DNA of 38,944 nt from Comamonadaceae bacterium (GTDB lineage Bacteria > Pseudomonadota > Gammaproteobacteria > Burkholderiales > Burkholderiaceae_C). Made by a program: the position numbers and the translations under genes. Location of the stretch: assembly GCA_947447235.1 (NCBI GenBank), contig CANFJA010000002.1, forward strand, positions 1-38,944, in the 5' to 3' direction. The notes below the pieces were generated by a model. It did not search any database. It was not told the origin of the DNA and saw only the letters and a program-made list of their open reading frames with translations. Of the stretch, positions 19,744-28,416 are shown in pieces. Numbering within the stretch: the first letter of the stretch is position 1; every line of letters begins with the position of its first letter.

Positions 19744-20721
19744 TCAGGCGGGGCGTTGCAACCCCATCTGCGCCATGACGCTGACCATGTCCTCGGGCAG
19801 TGGTGACTCAAAGGTCATGGCTTGCTCGGTGATGGGATGGGCAAAACGCAAACGAAAAGCGTGCAAGGCTTGGCGGGTGATGCCCAAGCCCATGGGGCCC
19901 GCATACAAAGAGTCGCCCAACAGCGGATGACCAATGTGCGCCATGTGGACACGAATTTGGTGGGTGCGGCCGCTGTGCAAGGTGCATTGCACCAAACAGG
20001 CTTCTTCTTGTGAGTCGAGGCAGTCCAGGGTGGTGTGGGCCTCTTTGCCGCTTTGGCGCGTCAAGTCGACCACCGCCATGCGTAAACGGTTGCGCGGGTC
20101 GCGTCCGACCGCAGCCTCCACCTCACGGCGCTTGGCGCCGTTCCAACTGCGGTAAGCAATGGCCAAGTATTCACGGTGGACCTCACGTGCACCGATCATG
20201 GCCACCAAAGCATCCATGCAACGGCGGCTGCGTGCCACCACCATCAAACCGCTGGTGTCTTTGTCTAAGCGATGCACGATGCCAGCACGCGGCAACATGA
20301 CGGCCTGAGGGTCCAGCGCCAACAAGCCATTGAGCAATGTGCCGCTCCAGTTGCCAGGCGCCGGGTGCACCACCAAACCGGCCGGTTTGTGAATGATGCG
20401 CAAGTCGTCGTCTTGGTAGACCACGTCCAACGCCATGGCCTCAGGCTTGAAGGCTTGGCTTTGCGGCGTAGGCCTGAGGGCCACGTGGTAACGCTCCCCC
20501 ATGCGCACCCGGGCAGAGGCCTTGTTCACCACACGTGGCTGTGGCAACAAGCTGCTGACGCAGCCCTCGCTCAAGAGCTGCTGAGAAAAGCTCCGCGAAA
20601 ACTCAGGCAACAAAATAGCCAGCGCACGGTCTAAGCGCTCGCCGTGGAGGGTGGTGGGGATATTCAACTCACGCCACTCCACCTCGGGTCCGTCCACCAC
20701 ATCGACCGTGTCGTCCAGCAA
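19744..20721 (-). CDS. rluD: 23S rRNA pseudouridine(1911/1915/1917) synthase RluD
   Basis: Modifies helix 69 of 23S rRNA. The protein has an S4-like N-terminal domain, then the catalytic domain with HRLDKDTSGLMVVAR, where the Asp is the nucleophile. The reading frame is open up to a TTG at 20787 (347 residues), but I favour the TTG at 20721 (325 residues) because GAGGAGG stands five bases before it, conserved family sequence begins only at EVEWREL, and the longer form would cover the likely bamD promoter. The rluD/bamD divergent pair is common in betaproteobacteria. Confidence 0.93.
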   Translation of the reverse strand: MLDDTVDVVDGPEVEWRELNIPTTLHGERLDRALAILLPEFSRSFSQQLLSEGCVSSLLPQPRVVNKASARVRMGERYHVALRPTPQSQAFKPEAMALDVVYQDDDLRIIHKPAGLVVHPAPGNWSGTLLNGLLALDPQAVMLPRAGIVHRLDKDTSGLMVVARSRRCMDALVAMIGAREVHREYLAIAYRSWNGAKRREVEAAVGRDPRNRLRMAVVDLTRQSGKEAHTTLDCLDSQEEACLVQCTLHSGRTHQIRVHMAHIGHPLLGDSLYAGPMGLGITRQALHAFRLRFAHPITEQAMTFESPLPEDMVSVMAQMGLQRPA

Positions 20722-20763
20722 AGCATCCTCCTCGGTGGGTACATGTTGCGTTGGTTGAGCCGA

Positions 20764-20769
20764 TAGAAT
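20764..20769 (+). promoter_or_regulatory. Possible -10 element for bamD
   Basis: TAGAAT on the plus strand, 30 bases before the bamD GTG, matches the sigma-70 -10 consensus at five of six positions. No good -35 is seen at 16-18 bases upstream, so the call is tentative. It would place the transcript start about 20 bases before bamD. Confidence 0.3.
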
Positions 20770-20798
20770 GGGATGTCTTTGCTTCAAGAAAGTAGCCT

Positions 20799-21608
20799 GT
20801 GTTGTTACGACTCAAATTATCGGTGGTGTGGATGGCATTCAGCTTGGCTGGCGCGATTCTTTTGTCTGGTTGTGCCACAGAAAAAGATATCACCGCAAAC
20901 TGGACCGTTGAAAAGCTCTACGCTGAAGCCAAAGACGAAATGACGGCTGGCGCCTATGACAAAGCGATTGGCTACTACGAAAAACTCGAAGGTCGCGCAG
21001 CCGGTTCTGTGTTGGCTCAACAAGCCCAAATTGACAAGGCCTGGGCCCAGTACAAAACCAATGAGCCGGTGCAAGCGGTGGCCACACTGGATCGTTTCAT
21101 CAAACTCAACCCGGCAAGCCCTGCGCTGGACTACGCCATCTATCTCAAAGGTGTCGTCAACTTCAACGACAACTTGGGGCTTTTCTCATCCTTGGCCAGC
21201 CAAGATTTGGCCGAGCGTGACCCGAAGCAGGCCAAGGACTCTTTTGAAGCGTTCCGTGAGTTGACAGCGCGTTTTCCAGATTCCAAGTACAGCCCCGACG
21301 CACGCTTGCGCATGGCCTACATCAAAAATTCCTTGGCCCGCTCCAATGTGTATGTGGCGCGCCACTACTTCAACCGCGGCGCCTATGTCGCAGCGGTGAA
21401 TCGCGCCCAGATCACCGTCAATGAGTACCGCGATGTGCCAGCTGTGGAAGAGGCCTTGTTCATCATGGTGCAGTCGTATGACCGCTTAGGCTTAGAACAA
21501 TTGCGCGATGACACTCGGCGGGTGCTTGAAAACACTTACCCAGACAGCGTGTTGTTGCACCCCGAGCGCGCTGCAGCGGCTAAAAAACCCTGGTGGAAGC
21601 TGTGGTGA
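20799..21608 (+). CDS. bamD: Outer membrane assembly lipoprotein BamD (ComL)
   Basis: Essential TPR lipoprotein of the BAM complex. The 269-residue product has a lipoprotein signal ending L-L-S-G-C, so C25 is lipidated, followed by TPR repeats beginning at WTVEKLYAEAKDEMTAGAYDKA and containing FPDSKYSPDARLRM. The start is GTG 20799; TTG 20802 is next in frame. It is transcribed away from rluD, and its last 29 bases overlap the 3' end of dinG on the other strand. Confidence 0.96.
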   Translation: MLLRLKLSVVWMAFSLAGAILLSGCATEKDITANWTVEKLYAEAKDEMTAGAYDKAIGYYEKLEGRAAGSVLAQQAQIDKAWAQYKTNEPVQAVATLDRFIKLNPASPALDYAIYLKGVVNFNDNLGLFSSLASQDLAERDPKQAKDSFEAFRELTARFPDSKYSPDARLRMAYIKNSLARSNVYVARHYFNRGAYVAAVNRAQITVNEYRDVPAVEEALFIMVQSYDRLGLEQLRDDTRRVLENTYPDSVLLHPERAAAAKKPWWKLW

Positions 21609-23631
21609 GCGCTGCCTGCTTGAGTGCATCCAAGGCTTGAATCAATTCCTCGTCGTTTTCTAAGCGACGCATGGCTGGCAAGGCCACCAGCAGTCGCTTG
21701 CCATAGCCTGTGGTGACCAAACGGTTGTCACACAAGACCAGCAAGCCTTGATCGGTTTCTCGGCGTATCAACCGCCCTGCCCCTTGTTTCAAGGCCACCA
21801 CGGCCTCCGGCACAAAATAGTCATTGAATGGGCTGCGCCCTTGTGCCTCTAGCCGTTTGCTGCGTGCCTCGACCAAGGGGTCATTGGGCGGTGGGAACGG
21901 CAACTTGTCGATCACCACCAATTGCAGCGCCTCTCCGGGCACATCAAAGCCTTCCCAAAAGGTGGCCGACGCCACCAACACGCAACCGCCCTCAGCGGCC
22001 TGGGCACCTTCGCGAAAACGTGCCATCAAATGGCGCTTGGGCCACTCACCTTGCACCAACACCTCAATGCCACTGCCATCGAGTTGCTGCTTCATCAACT
22101 CACCAATGGCGCGCAAGGCGCGCAAAGTGGTGGTGAGCACCAAAGTGCGTCCGCCTAAGCGACGCACCGCATCACTGGCGAGTTGGGCCACTTGGGCGCT
22201 GTGCGCTGGGTCGTTCGGGCGCACCAGATGGCGCGGCACGTAGACGCTGGCCTGGTTGGGGTAATCAAAGGGGCTGCTGACACGCAGCACCTGGGCCGAC
22301 TCCAGACCACACGGTTCGGTGAACCAAGTCAAGCCGTCGTCGTCCCCCAAGGTGGCAGAGGTGAAGACCCACGCGCGAGGACGCTCGTCCAAGCTGGCGC
22401 CTGGCTTGCCCGTCTCTTGCGGCTTGGCGCAGAGCAACTTGTCACGCACACTTTGCGCGATGTCCAGGGGAGCTTCCATCAAACGCACCTGCGATGCCGT
22501 CACATCCAACCAACGCACCGCCTCTGGTGCACAGGGCTTCAAAAAAGCATCCACTTGTTGTGCGATCTCGGCCACTCGTTCAAACATGCGCACAAAGTCG
22601 GGGGCCAACTCGCTGACGGTCTCCAAAGCCCGCAGGGTTTGCACGCAGGCCGCACCAAGGTCTTGCAGCGCCAAACTCCAGGCCTCAGGGTGAATGCCCT
22701 CTGGGGCTTCGCCGGTCCAGCGCAAGGTGAGTGCGCCTGGACGTTTGCCAGCCACCAAGCGCAGTTCGCGCGTGGCGCGTTCCAGCAAAGACGAAACACC
22801 TTGCCAATCGGCCAAGCCGCGTGCCAACTGCAAGCCGGTGGCCAGCATGTCACGCGTCAAGTCCAGCAGCTGCGCTGTGCCCAACTGATGACCTAAAAAC
22901 TGAACCCCGGTTTCGTTGAGCTGGTGGGCCTCGTCAAATATCACCACGCGCACTGTGGGTAGCAACTCGGCCATGCCAGTTTCACGCACCGCCATGTCGG
23001 CAAAAAACAAATGGTGATTGATCACCACCACATCAGCCCCTAAGGCTTCACGACGCGCTGCATTGACATGACAGCCCTTGAACTTAGGGCACTGCGAACC
23101 CAAACAGTTGTCGCGGCTGGAGGTGATCCATGGAATCAGGGGTGAGCGCTCGTCCAACCCTGGCAACTCAGCCAGGTCGCCGGTGGTTGTGGCATGCGAC
23201 CATGTTTCCACCTTGGCCAACAAATGCACCGAAGTGCGGTCTGGCAGGCTGCTGCTTTGACGCGCCATCTCCAAGCGGTGTGTGCACAAATAGCTGCTGC
23301 GCCCTTTGAGCAAGGCCAGCCGTACCGGCAAATTCAATGCTTGCACCAAACGCGGCAAATCACGCGCAAACAATTGGTCTTGCAAGGCCTTGGTGGCCGT
23401 CGACAGCAACACCCGTTCGCCGCTGAGCAAAGCGGGCACCAAATAGGCAAAGGTTTTGCCCACACCCGTGCCCGCCTCCACCACCAAGCTGCCGCCGTGC
23501 GCCACCACATCGGCCACCGCCAAAGCCATCTCGGTTTGCCCTGCGCGAGGTTGGAACTGCTCGGTGGCGCGCGCCAAAACACCCAGAGGCGCAAACGCCT
23601 CCTGCACCATGTCGCGCAAAGGGTTGTCCAT
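21580..23631 (-). CDS. dinG: ATP-dependent DNA helicase DinG-like (XPD family, Fe-S)
   Basis: Superfamily 2 iron-sulfur helicase, 683 residues. Walker A is AGTGVGKT at residues 53-60, the DEAH box is at 233-236 (IFDEAHQLNE), and four cysteines that would hold the 4Fe-4S cluster are C116, C176, C181 and C187. The C-terminal half has GAGRLIRRETD (motif VI). E. coli DinG unwinds R-loops and forked DNA; YoaA is a close relative and could be the better name. The ATG at 23631 shares a base with the upstream stop (TGATG), so translation is coupled to the ydcH-like gene. Confidence 0.9.
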   Translation of the reverse strand: MDNPLRDMVQEAFAPLGVLARATEQFQPRAGQTEMALAVADVVAHGGSLVVEAGTGVGKTFAYLVPALLSGERVLLSTATKALQDQLFARDLPRLVQALNLPVRLALLKGRSSYLCTHRLEMARQSSSLPDRTSVHLLAKVETWSHATTTGDLAELPGLDERSPLIPWITSSRDNCLGSQCPKFKGCHVNAARREALGADVVVINHHLFFADMAVRETGMAELLPTVRVVIFDEAHQLNETGVQFLGHQLGTAQLLDLTRDMLATGLQLARGLADWQGVSSLLERATRELRLVAGKRPGALTLRWTGEAPEGIHPEAWSLALQDLGAACVQTLRALETVSELAPDFVRMFERVAEIAQQVDAFLKPCAPEAVRWLDVTASQVRLMEAPLDIAQSVRDKLLCAKPQETGKPGASLDERPRAWVFTSATLGDDDGLTWFTEPCGLESAQVLRVSSPFDYPNQASVYVPRHLVRPNDPAHSAQVAQLASDAVRRLGGRTLVLTTTLRALRAIGELMKQQLDGSGIEVLVQGEWPKRHLMARFREGAQAAEGGCVLVASATFWEGFDVPGEALQLVVIDKLPFPPPNDPLVEARSKRLEAQGRSPFNDYFVPEAVVALKQGAGRLIRRETDQGLLVLCDNRLVTTGYGKRLLVALPAMRRLENDEELIQALDALKQAALTTASTRVF

Positions 23632-23837
23632 CAGGCAGGCTCTTTGGGGTCGAGGTCGCGTTCAATCTGATGAATCTGATCGCGCAAGGCCAGTCGACGT
23701 TTTTTCAGGCGACGCAACAACAATTCATCGTGCGGCACCACTTGGCTCAAGCGGTCAATGCTGGCATTTAAATCAGCATGCTCCATGCGCAACTCAATCA
23801 GTTGACGGTCTGGTGAACGCAGGTTTTCAAACGTCAT
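23631..23837 (-). CDS. DUF465 (YdcH-like) small helical protein
   Basis: A 68-residue, highly charged protein with a helical hairpin pattern: MEHADLNASIDRL followed by LLLRRLKKRRLALRDQIHQIE. This matches the DUF465/YdcH family, of unknown function. Its ATG at 23837 overlaps the stop of the upstream coiled-coil gene as ATGA, and its stop overlaps the dinG start as TGATG, so it is the third gene of a coupled four-gene unit. Confidence 0.88.
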   Translation of the reverse strand: MTFENLRSPDRQLIELRMEHADLNASIDRLSQVVPHDELLLRRLKKRRLALRDQIHQIERDLDPKEPA

Positions 23838-24376
23838 CGTGAAGCCCCAGGCGCAGGCAAGGGCGCTGCTGCTGGCTTGGTGCGCTCTCGACGCTTTTGC
23901 TCCAGATTGTCTCGGTGCGCTTGTGCCTCACGTTGTTTTTGTTCATAGGCTTCGCGCTTGCCACCTTGGGCTTCGTGGTCCGCCAGTTTGTCAGCATGGC
24001 GCTGCTCACGATCTTTGGCCTGCTGCAGGACTTGTTCGCGTTCTTGCTGACGCTGTTGCTGTTCGGTTGCACGCTCAGCCATGCGCTGCTTGGCTTGCTC
24101 GGTGTTGATTTGGCGCTCGATGTCTTTGTGCGCCAACTCGTCTTTGCGAAGTTGTGCATTGGCTTGGATTCGCCGATCTCGTGCCTCTATGCGGCAACTC
24201 GTGACATTGAACTCTTGGTAACACAAGCGCATGTCTTGGTTGTAGGTGTCTTCGAGCGCCTGGCGCCGTGCGTCAAGACGCGCGCCTTCGGCCCGACGAT
24301 CTTGCTCGCTGGGCCATTGGGCTTGAACAGCCAACACCCACGCACTGAGCAGCAGACCAAAGAACCGGTGTGTCAT
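23834..24376 (-). CDS. Uncharacterised secreted coiled-coil protein
   Basis: I do not recognise a named family. The 180-residue product has a signal peptide (residues 1-19, cleavage after A-Q-A), two cysteines (C52 and C61) that could form a periplasmic disulfide, and then a long charged segment (about 65-165) of Gln, Glu, Arg, Lys and Ala, typical of a continuous coiled coil, ending in a Pro/Ala-rich tail. Its start overlaps the zapE stop as ATGA and its stop overlaps the DUF465 start as ATGA. The coding status is firm because of this tight packing and the clean signal peptide; the function is unknown. Confidence 0.83.
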   Translation of the reverse strand: MTHRFFGLLLSAWVLAVQAQWPSEQDRRAEGARLDARRQALEDTYNQDMRLCYQEFNVTSCRIEARDRRIQANAQLRKDELAHKDIERQINTEQAKQRMAERATEQQQRQQEREQVLQQAKDREQRHADKLADHEAQGGKREAYEQKQREAQAHRDNLEQKRRERTKPAAAPLPAPGASR

Positions 24377-25470
24377 GTCAGTGCCGTGTCGACGGTGCGA
24401 CGCTCAAGGGCCAAGAACTCGGCCGATTGCATTTCGTTCAAGCGAGACACGGTGCGGGGAAACTCATGCACCAAGGGGCCTTCGGTGTAGAGCTGTTCTG
24501 GTGGGACCGCAGCGGACATGATCAGCTTGACCCGACGGTCATACAACACATCGACCAGCCAAGTGAAGCGCCGTGCTTCACTGGCTTTGTTCACCGGCAT
24601 GTAGGGCACATCGCTGAGCATGACCGTGTGGAACTGGGTGGCGATTTCGAGGTAATCGTTTTGCGAACGTGGGCCACCGCACAGGGCTTTGAAGTCAAAC
24701 CACACCACACCACCGGCGCGACGGCGAGCAGTGATTTCACGCGCCTCGATGTGCAGCACTGGGTCTCCATCTGGGCATTCGGCCAAACGCTGGAAGGTGT
24801 CGGCCATGGCTGCATCGGCCTCAGCACCCAACGGCGTGTGATAAAGGTCCACTTGCTCAAGTACACGACGGCGGTAATCGGTGCCGTTGTCGACATTGAC
24901 CACGTCCAAATTGGCATTGAGCAAATCAATGGCGGGCAAGATGCGGTCACGGTGCATGCCACCCGGATACAGGTCATCCGGCTTGAAGTTGGAGGTGGTG
25001 ACAAAGCCCACACCATGTTCAAACAGGGCTGTGAGCAAGCGGTGCAAGATCATCGCGTCGGTGATCTCGGCCACGTGGAACTCGTCAAAACATATCAGTT
25101 TGTAGCGCTTGGACATTTTTTGCCCTAGCACCTGCAAGGGGTTGGGCGTGCCTTGTAACTCGCGCAACTCGCGATGCACCTCACGCATGAATTCATGAAA
25201 GTGCAAACGCGTTTTGCGCTGAATCGGCACCGCGTCAAAAAAACAATCCATCAAAAAGCTTTTGCCACGCCCTACTCCACCGAACATGTAAACACCGCGA
25301 GGAATGGGTGGTCGATTGACCAGCTTTTTCAGCGTGCTGGAGCGTTTGGTTTTGTAATTTGCCCATTCGTTGGCGCAACGCTCGAGCGCATCGATGGCAC
25401 GCAGTTGAGCGGGGTCGCTTTGAAAGCCGCGGGCTTGGAGTTCTCGTTGGTAGTTTTCATGCACAGACAT
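24373..25470 (-). CDS. zapE: Cell division protein ZapE (AFG1-like ATPase)
   Basis: AFG1/LACE1-type P-loop ATPase; in E. coli ZapE associates with the Z-ring and destabilises FtsZ polymers. The 365-residue product has Walker A GGVGRGKS at residues 64-71, Walker B CFDEFHV beginning at 127, and the family segments GVGFVTTSNFKPDDLYPGG and RRFTWLVDVLYD. The ATG at 25470 has no strong ribosome site. It is the first gene of the zapE - coiled-coil - DUF465 - dinG unit and lies downstream of lpdA, separated from it by a strong terminator. Confidence 0.94.
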   Translation of the reverse strand: MSVHENYQRELQARGFQSDPAQLRAIDALERCANEWANYKTKRSSTLKKLVNRPPIPRGVYMFGGVGRGKSFLMDCFFDAVPIQRKTRLHFHEFMREVHRELRELQGTPNPLQVLGQKMSKRYKLICFDEFHVAEITDAMILHRLLTALFEHGVGFVTTSNFKPDDLYPGGMHRDRILPAIDLLNANLDVVNVDNGTDYRRRVLEQVDLYHTPLGAEADAAMADTFQRLAECPDGDPVLHIEAREITARRRAGGVVWFDFKALCGGPRSQNDYLEIATQFHTVMLSDVPYMPVNKASEARRFTWLVDVLYDRRVKLIMSAAVPPEQLYTEGPLVHEFPRTVSRLNEMQSAEFLALERRTVDTALT

Positions 25471-25542
25471 AGCGGGAGGTATTGTGCCTTGAGCGCTTTG
25501 CAGGTCGAGGCGGAGGGTTGATTGACGCGAACGGTTAAACCC

Positions 25543-25568
25543 AAAAAACCCGCCATCTCTGGCGGGTT
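25543..25568 (-). terminator. Rho-independent terminator after lpdA
   Basis: On the minus strand AACCCGCCA-GAGA-TGGCGGGTT forms a nine-base-pair stem with a four-base loop, followed by TTTT. It begins 28 bases after the lpdA stop and closes the sucA-sucB-lpdA operon, leaving about 70 bases before zapE for a promoter. Confidence 0.92.
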
Positions 25569-25596
25569 GTCGTGCGCAGCCTGATACCCCTCAGGC

Positions 25597-27024
25597 TTAA
25601 AAGTTCAGCGTGCGCTTGTCCACGGCCAAGGCCGCTTCTTTGGTGGCTTCGCTCAAAGACGGGTGGGCGTGACAAATGCGTGCGATGTCTTCGGCCGAGG
25701 CCTTGAACTCCATCGCCACCACGGCTTCAGCGATCAGCTCGCTGGCCATCGGGCCCACGATGTGCACACCCAAAATTTCATCGGTCGTGGCATCGGCCAG
25801 CATCTTGACCATGCCCGTGGTGTCGCCCAAGGCGCGGGCGCGGCCATTGGCCAAAAACGGGAAGGTGCCCGCCTTGTAGGCCACGCCGTCGGCCTTGAGT
25901 TGCTGCTCGGTACGTCCCACCCATGCGATTTCAGGACTGGTGTAGATGACCCAAGGGATGGTGTTGAAGTTGACATGCCCGTGTTGACCGGCAATGCGTT
26001 CGGCCACCGCCACGCCCTCTTCTTCGGCTTTGTGGGCCAACATCGGGCCACGCACCACGTCACCCACAGCCCACACGCCAGGCAAATTGGTTTTGCAGTC
26101 ACCATCGACCACGATGGCGCCGCGCTCGTCCACTTGCAGGCCCACAGCCTCAGCGTTCAAGCCCGTGGTGTTGGGCACGCGACCGATGGAGACGATCAGT
26201 TTGTCGGCATCCAGCGTGACGGCTTCGCCTTTGGCATTGGTGTATGCCACCGACACGCCTTTTTTGCCGTTTTTGATCTCGCCCACTTTGACGCCAAGTT
26301 CAATCTTCAAGCCTTGCTTGTCGAAGGCTTTTTTGGCTTCTTTGGCGATTTGTTCGTCGACCGCGCCTAAGAAGGTCGGCAGACCTTCGAGGATGGTGAC
26401 ATCAGCACCCAAGCGGCGCCACACCGAACCCATCTCCAAACCAATCACACCCGAGCCAATCAAGGCCAATTTCTTGGGCACCGCACCGATGCGCAGCGCG
26501 CCGTCGTTGGAGAGCACATTCACTTCGTCAAACGGCACACCGGGCAAGGCACGTGCGCTGGAGCCGGTGGCGATGATGATGTGTTTGCCGGTGATGGACG
26601 CTTCGGCCTTGCCTGCCACTTGGATCTCATAGCCGCCTTCGGCCTTGGCCGCAAAGCTGCCACGGCCGTGGAAAAAAGTGACCTTGTTCTTTTTGAACAG
26701 GTACAAGATGCCGTCGTTGTTTTGCTTCACCACATTGTCCTTGCGGGCAATCATCTTGGTCACATCCATCTTCACGCCGGTGGCGCTGATGCCGTGCTCT
26801 TCAAAGTGGTGGTTGGCATGGTCAAAGTGCTCGCTCGATTGCAGCAAGGCTTTGGAGGGAATGCAGCCCACGTTGGTGCAGGTACCACCAGGGGCTGGGC
26901 CACCGGCGGCGTTTTGCCACTCATCGATACAGGCCACCTGAAAGCCCAGCTGGGCCGCGCGAATGGCGGCAATGTAGCCACCAGGTCCAGCACCGATGAC
27001 GACCACGTCAAATTGATTACTCAT
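25597..27024 (-). CDS. lpdA: Dihydrolipoyl dehydrogenase (E3)
   Basis: Flavoprotein that reoxidises the lipoyl groups of 2-oxoacid dehydrogenase complexes with NAD+. From ATG 27024 (AAAGGA five bases upstream) the product has 475 residues: FAD-binding GAGPGG at 11-16, redox-active C49 and C54 in [15 protein letters not shown], a second Rossmann motif [13 protein letters not shown], and the C-terminal HAHPSLSE with the active-site histidine. Directly downstream of sucB, it is the E3 of the 2-oxoglutarate dehydrogenase complex. The longer open frame to 27111 is intergenic repeat-like sequence. Confidence 0.97.
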   Translation of the reverse strand: MSNQFDVVVIGAGPGGYIAAIRAAQLGFQVACIDEWQNAAGGPAPGGTCTNVGCIPSKALLQSSEHFDHANHHFEEHGISATGVKMDVTKMIARKDNVVKQNNDGILYLFKKNKVTFFHGRGSFAAKAEGGYEIQVAGKAEASITGKHIIIATGSSARALPGVPFDEVNVLSNDGALRIGAVPKKLALIGSGVIGLEMGSVWRRLGADVTILEGLPTFLGAVDEQIAKEAKKAFDKQGLKIELGVKVGEIKNGKKGVSVAYTNAKGEAVTLDADKLIVSIGRVPNTTGLNAEAVGLQVDERGAIVVDGDCKTNLPGVWAVGDVVRGPMLAHKAEEEGVAVAERIAGQHGHVNFNTIPWVIYTSPEIAWVGRTEQQLKADGVAYKAGTFPFLANGRARALGDTTGMVKMLADATTDEILGVHIVGPMASELIAEAVVAMEFKASAEDIARICHAHPSLSEATKEAALAVDKRTLNF

Positions 27025-27084
27025 ATGCGTCCTTTGATGTTTCAAACAACCCGCGGAACTGGCTTTGCCAGGCCGCTGGGTTGG

Positions 27085-27100
27085 TCCCCTCGCGGGGGGA
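27085..27100. repeat. GC-rich palindrome in sucB-lpdA spacer
   Basis: TCCCC-tcgcgg-GGGGA forms a five-base-pair hairpin in the 111-base gap between sucB and lpdA. It is embedded in a longer GC-rich tract (about 27061-27125) with a second partial inverted repeat GGCG...CGCC at 27103-27121. It resembles the scattered intergenic REP-like elements I would expect in Comamonadaceae, but repetition cannot be shown within this window. Confidence 0.4.
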
Positions 27101-27135
27101 TTCGGCGACACGCAGTGCGCCGTAAACGGGGGTGG

Positions 27136-28374
27136 TTAGATGTCAAACAACAGACGGGCTGGGTCTTCCAGCGCTTCTTTCATGGCGACCAAGCCCAACA
27201 CGGCTTCGCGACCGTCGATGATGCGGTGGTCATAGGACATGGCGAAGTAATTCATGGGGCGAACCACCACTTGGCCGTTTTCCACCATGGCGCGGTCTTT
27301 GGTGGCGTGCACGCCCAAAATGGCCGACTGAGGTGGGTTGATGATGGGGGTCGACATCATCGAGCCGAAGGTGCCACCGTTGCTGATGGAGAAAGTGCCG
27401 CCAGTCATCTCTTCCATGCCCAACTTGCCATCTTTGGCTTTGGCGCCGAATTCCGCAATCTTTTTCTCGATGTCGGCAAAGCTCATTTGGTCCGCGTTGC
27501 GCAAAATTGGCACCACCAAACCACGGGGTGAACCCACGGCAATGCCGATGTCAAAGTAGCCGTGGTACACGATGTCATTGCCATCGACCGAAGCATTCAA
27601 GACAGGGAACTTCTTCAAGGCATGCACAGCTGCTTTGACGAAAAAGCTCATGAAGCCGAGCTTGACGCCGTGTTCTTTTTCGAAACGCTCTTGCATGCGC
27701 TTGCGCATCTCCATGACCGGGGCCATGTTGATTTCGTTGAAGGTGGTCAAGATGGCGTTGGTCGACTGCGACTGCAACAGACGCTCTGCCACGCGGGCAC
27801 GCAGACGTGTCATGGGCACGCGCTGCTCAGGACGGTCGCCCAAGTTCACCGCCACGGGAGAAGCCACTTGCGGCAAGGCCTTGGTGGGTGCGCCCGTCGG
27901 AATGACGCTGGGTGCAGCCACGGCAGCCAACACATCACCTTTGGTGACGCGGCCGTCTTTGCCCGTGCCAGACACCGAGCCAGCGGCCAGGTGGTTGTCG
28001 GCCATCAGCTTGGCAGCAGCAGGCATGGCCACACCGGCCTTGCTGGTAGATGCAGCAGCGGCTGCGGCCACAGGTGCCGCAGCAACTGGGGCGGCGACAG
28101 ATGCGGCGGCGGGCGCAGCAGCAGCCACTTTGCCATCGGTGTCGATGCGGGCGATGAGCTGCTCGGCGGCCACGGTGCCGCCGTCGGCCACCAAAATTTC
28201 AGACAAAACACCTGCGGCCGGTGCAGGCACTTCCAGCACCACCTTGTCGGTTTCGATGTCGATCAGGATTTCATCCGCCGCAACCGTGTCACCGACTTTC
28301 TTTTTCCACTGCAGCATGGTGGCCTCGGCCACGGACTCGGACAACTGAGGAACTTTGACTTCTACGATAGCCAT
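27136..28374 (-). CDS. sucB: Dihydrolipoyllysine succinyltransferase (E2 of 2-oxoglutarate dehydrogenase)
   Basis: Core of the 2-oxoglutarate dehydrogenase complex. From ATG 28374 the product has 412 residues: a lipoyl domain with the lipoylated lysine K44 in [11 protein letters not shown], an Ala-rich flexible linker near residues 80-115, a peripheral-subunit-binding domain ([14 protein letters not shown] through KGDVLAAV), and the catalytic domain ending in SYDHRIIDG, with the active-site H383 and D387. The longer frame up to 28413 adds non-conserved sequence. Neighbours sucA and lpdA complete the complex. Confidence 0.97.
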   Translation of the reverse strand: MAIVEVKVPQLSESVAEATMLQWKKKVGDTVAADEILIDIETDKVVLEVPAPAAGVLSEILVADGGTVAAEQLIARIDTDGKVAAAAPAAASVAAPVAAAPVAAAAAASTSKAGVAMPAAAKLMADNHLAAGSVSGTGKDGRVTKGDVLAAVAAPSVIPTGAPTKALPQVASPVAVNLGDRPEQRVPMTRLRARVAERLLQSQSTNAILTTFNEINMAPVMEMRKRMQERFEKEHGVKLGFMSFFVKAAVHALKKFPVLNASVDGNDIVYHGYFDIGIAVGSPRGLVVPILRNADQMSFADIEKKIAEFGAKAKDGKLGMEEMTGGTFSISNGGTFGSMMSTPIINPPQSAILGVHATKDRAMVENGQVVVRPMNYFAMSYDHRIIDGREAVLGLVAMKEALEDPARLLFDI

Positions 28375-28416
28375 ATGAATTCTTTCTGTATTTATTTCGT
28401 TGTTCTTGGACAAGAT

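Noticed and set aside
19566-19806. Possible small plus-strand gene at 19624-19806 in the rluD-scpB gap
   Set aside because: It runs into the 3' end of rluD, lacks a ribosome site and shows no recognisable sequence.
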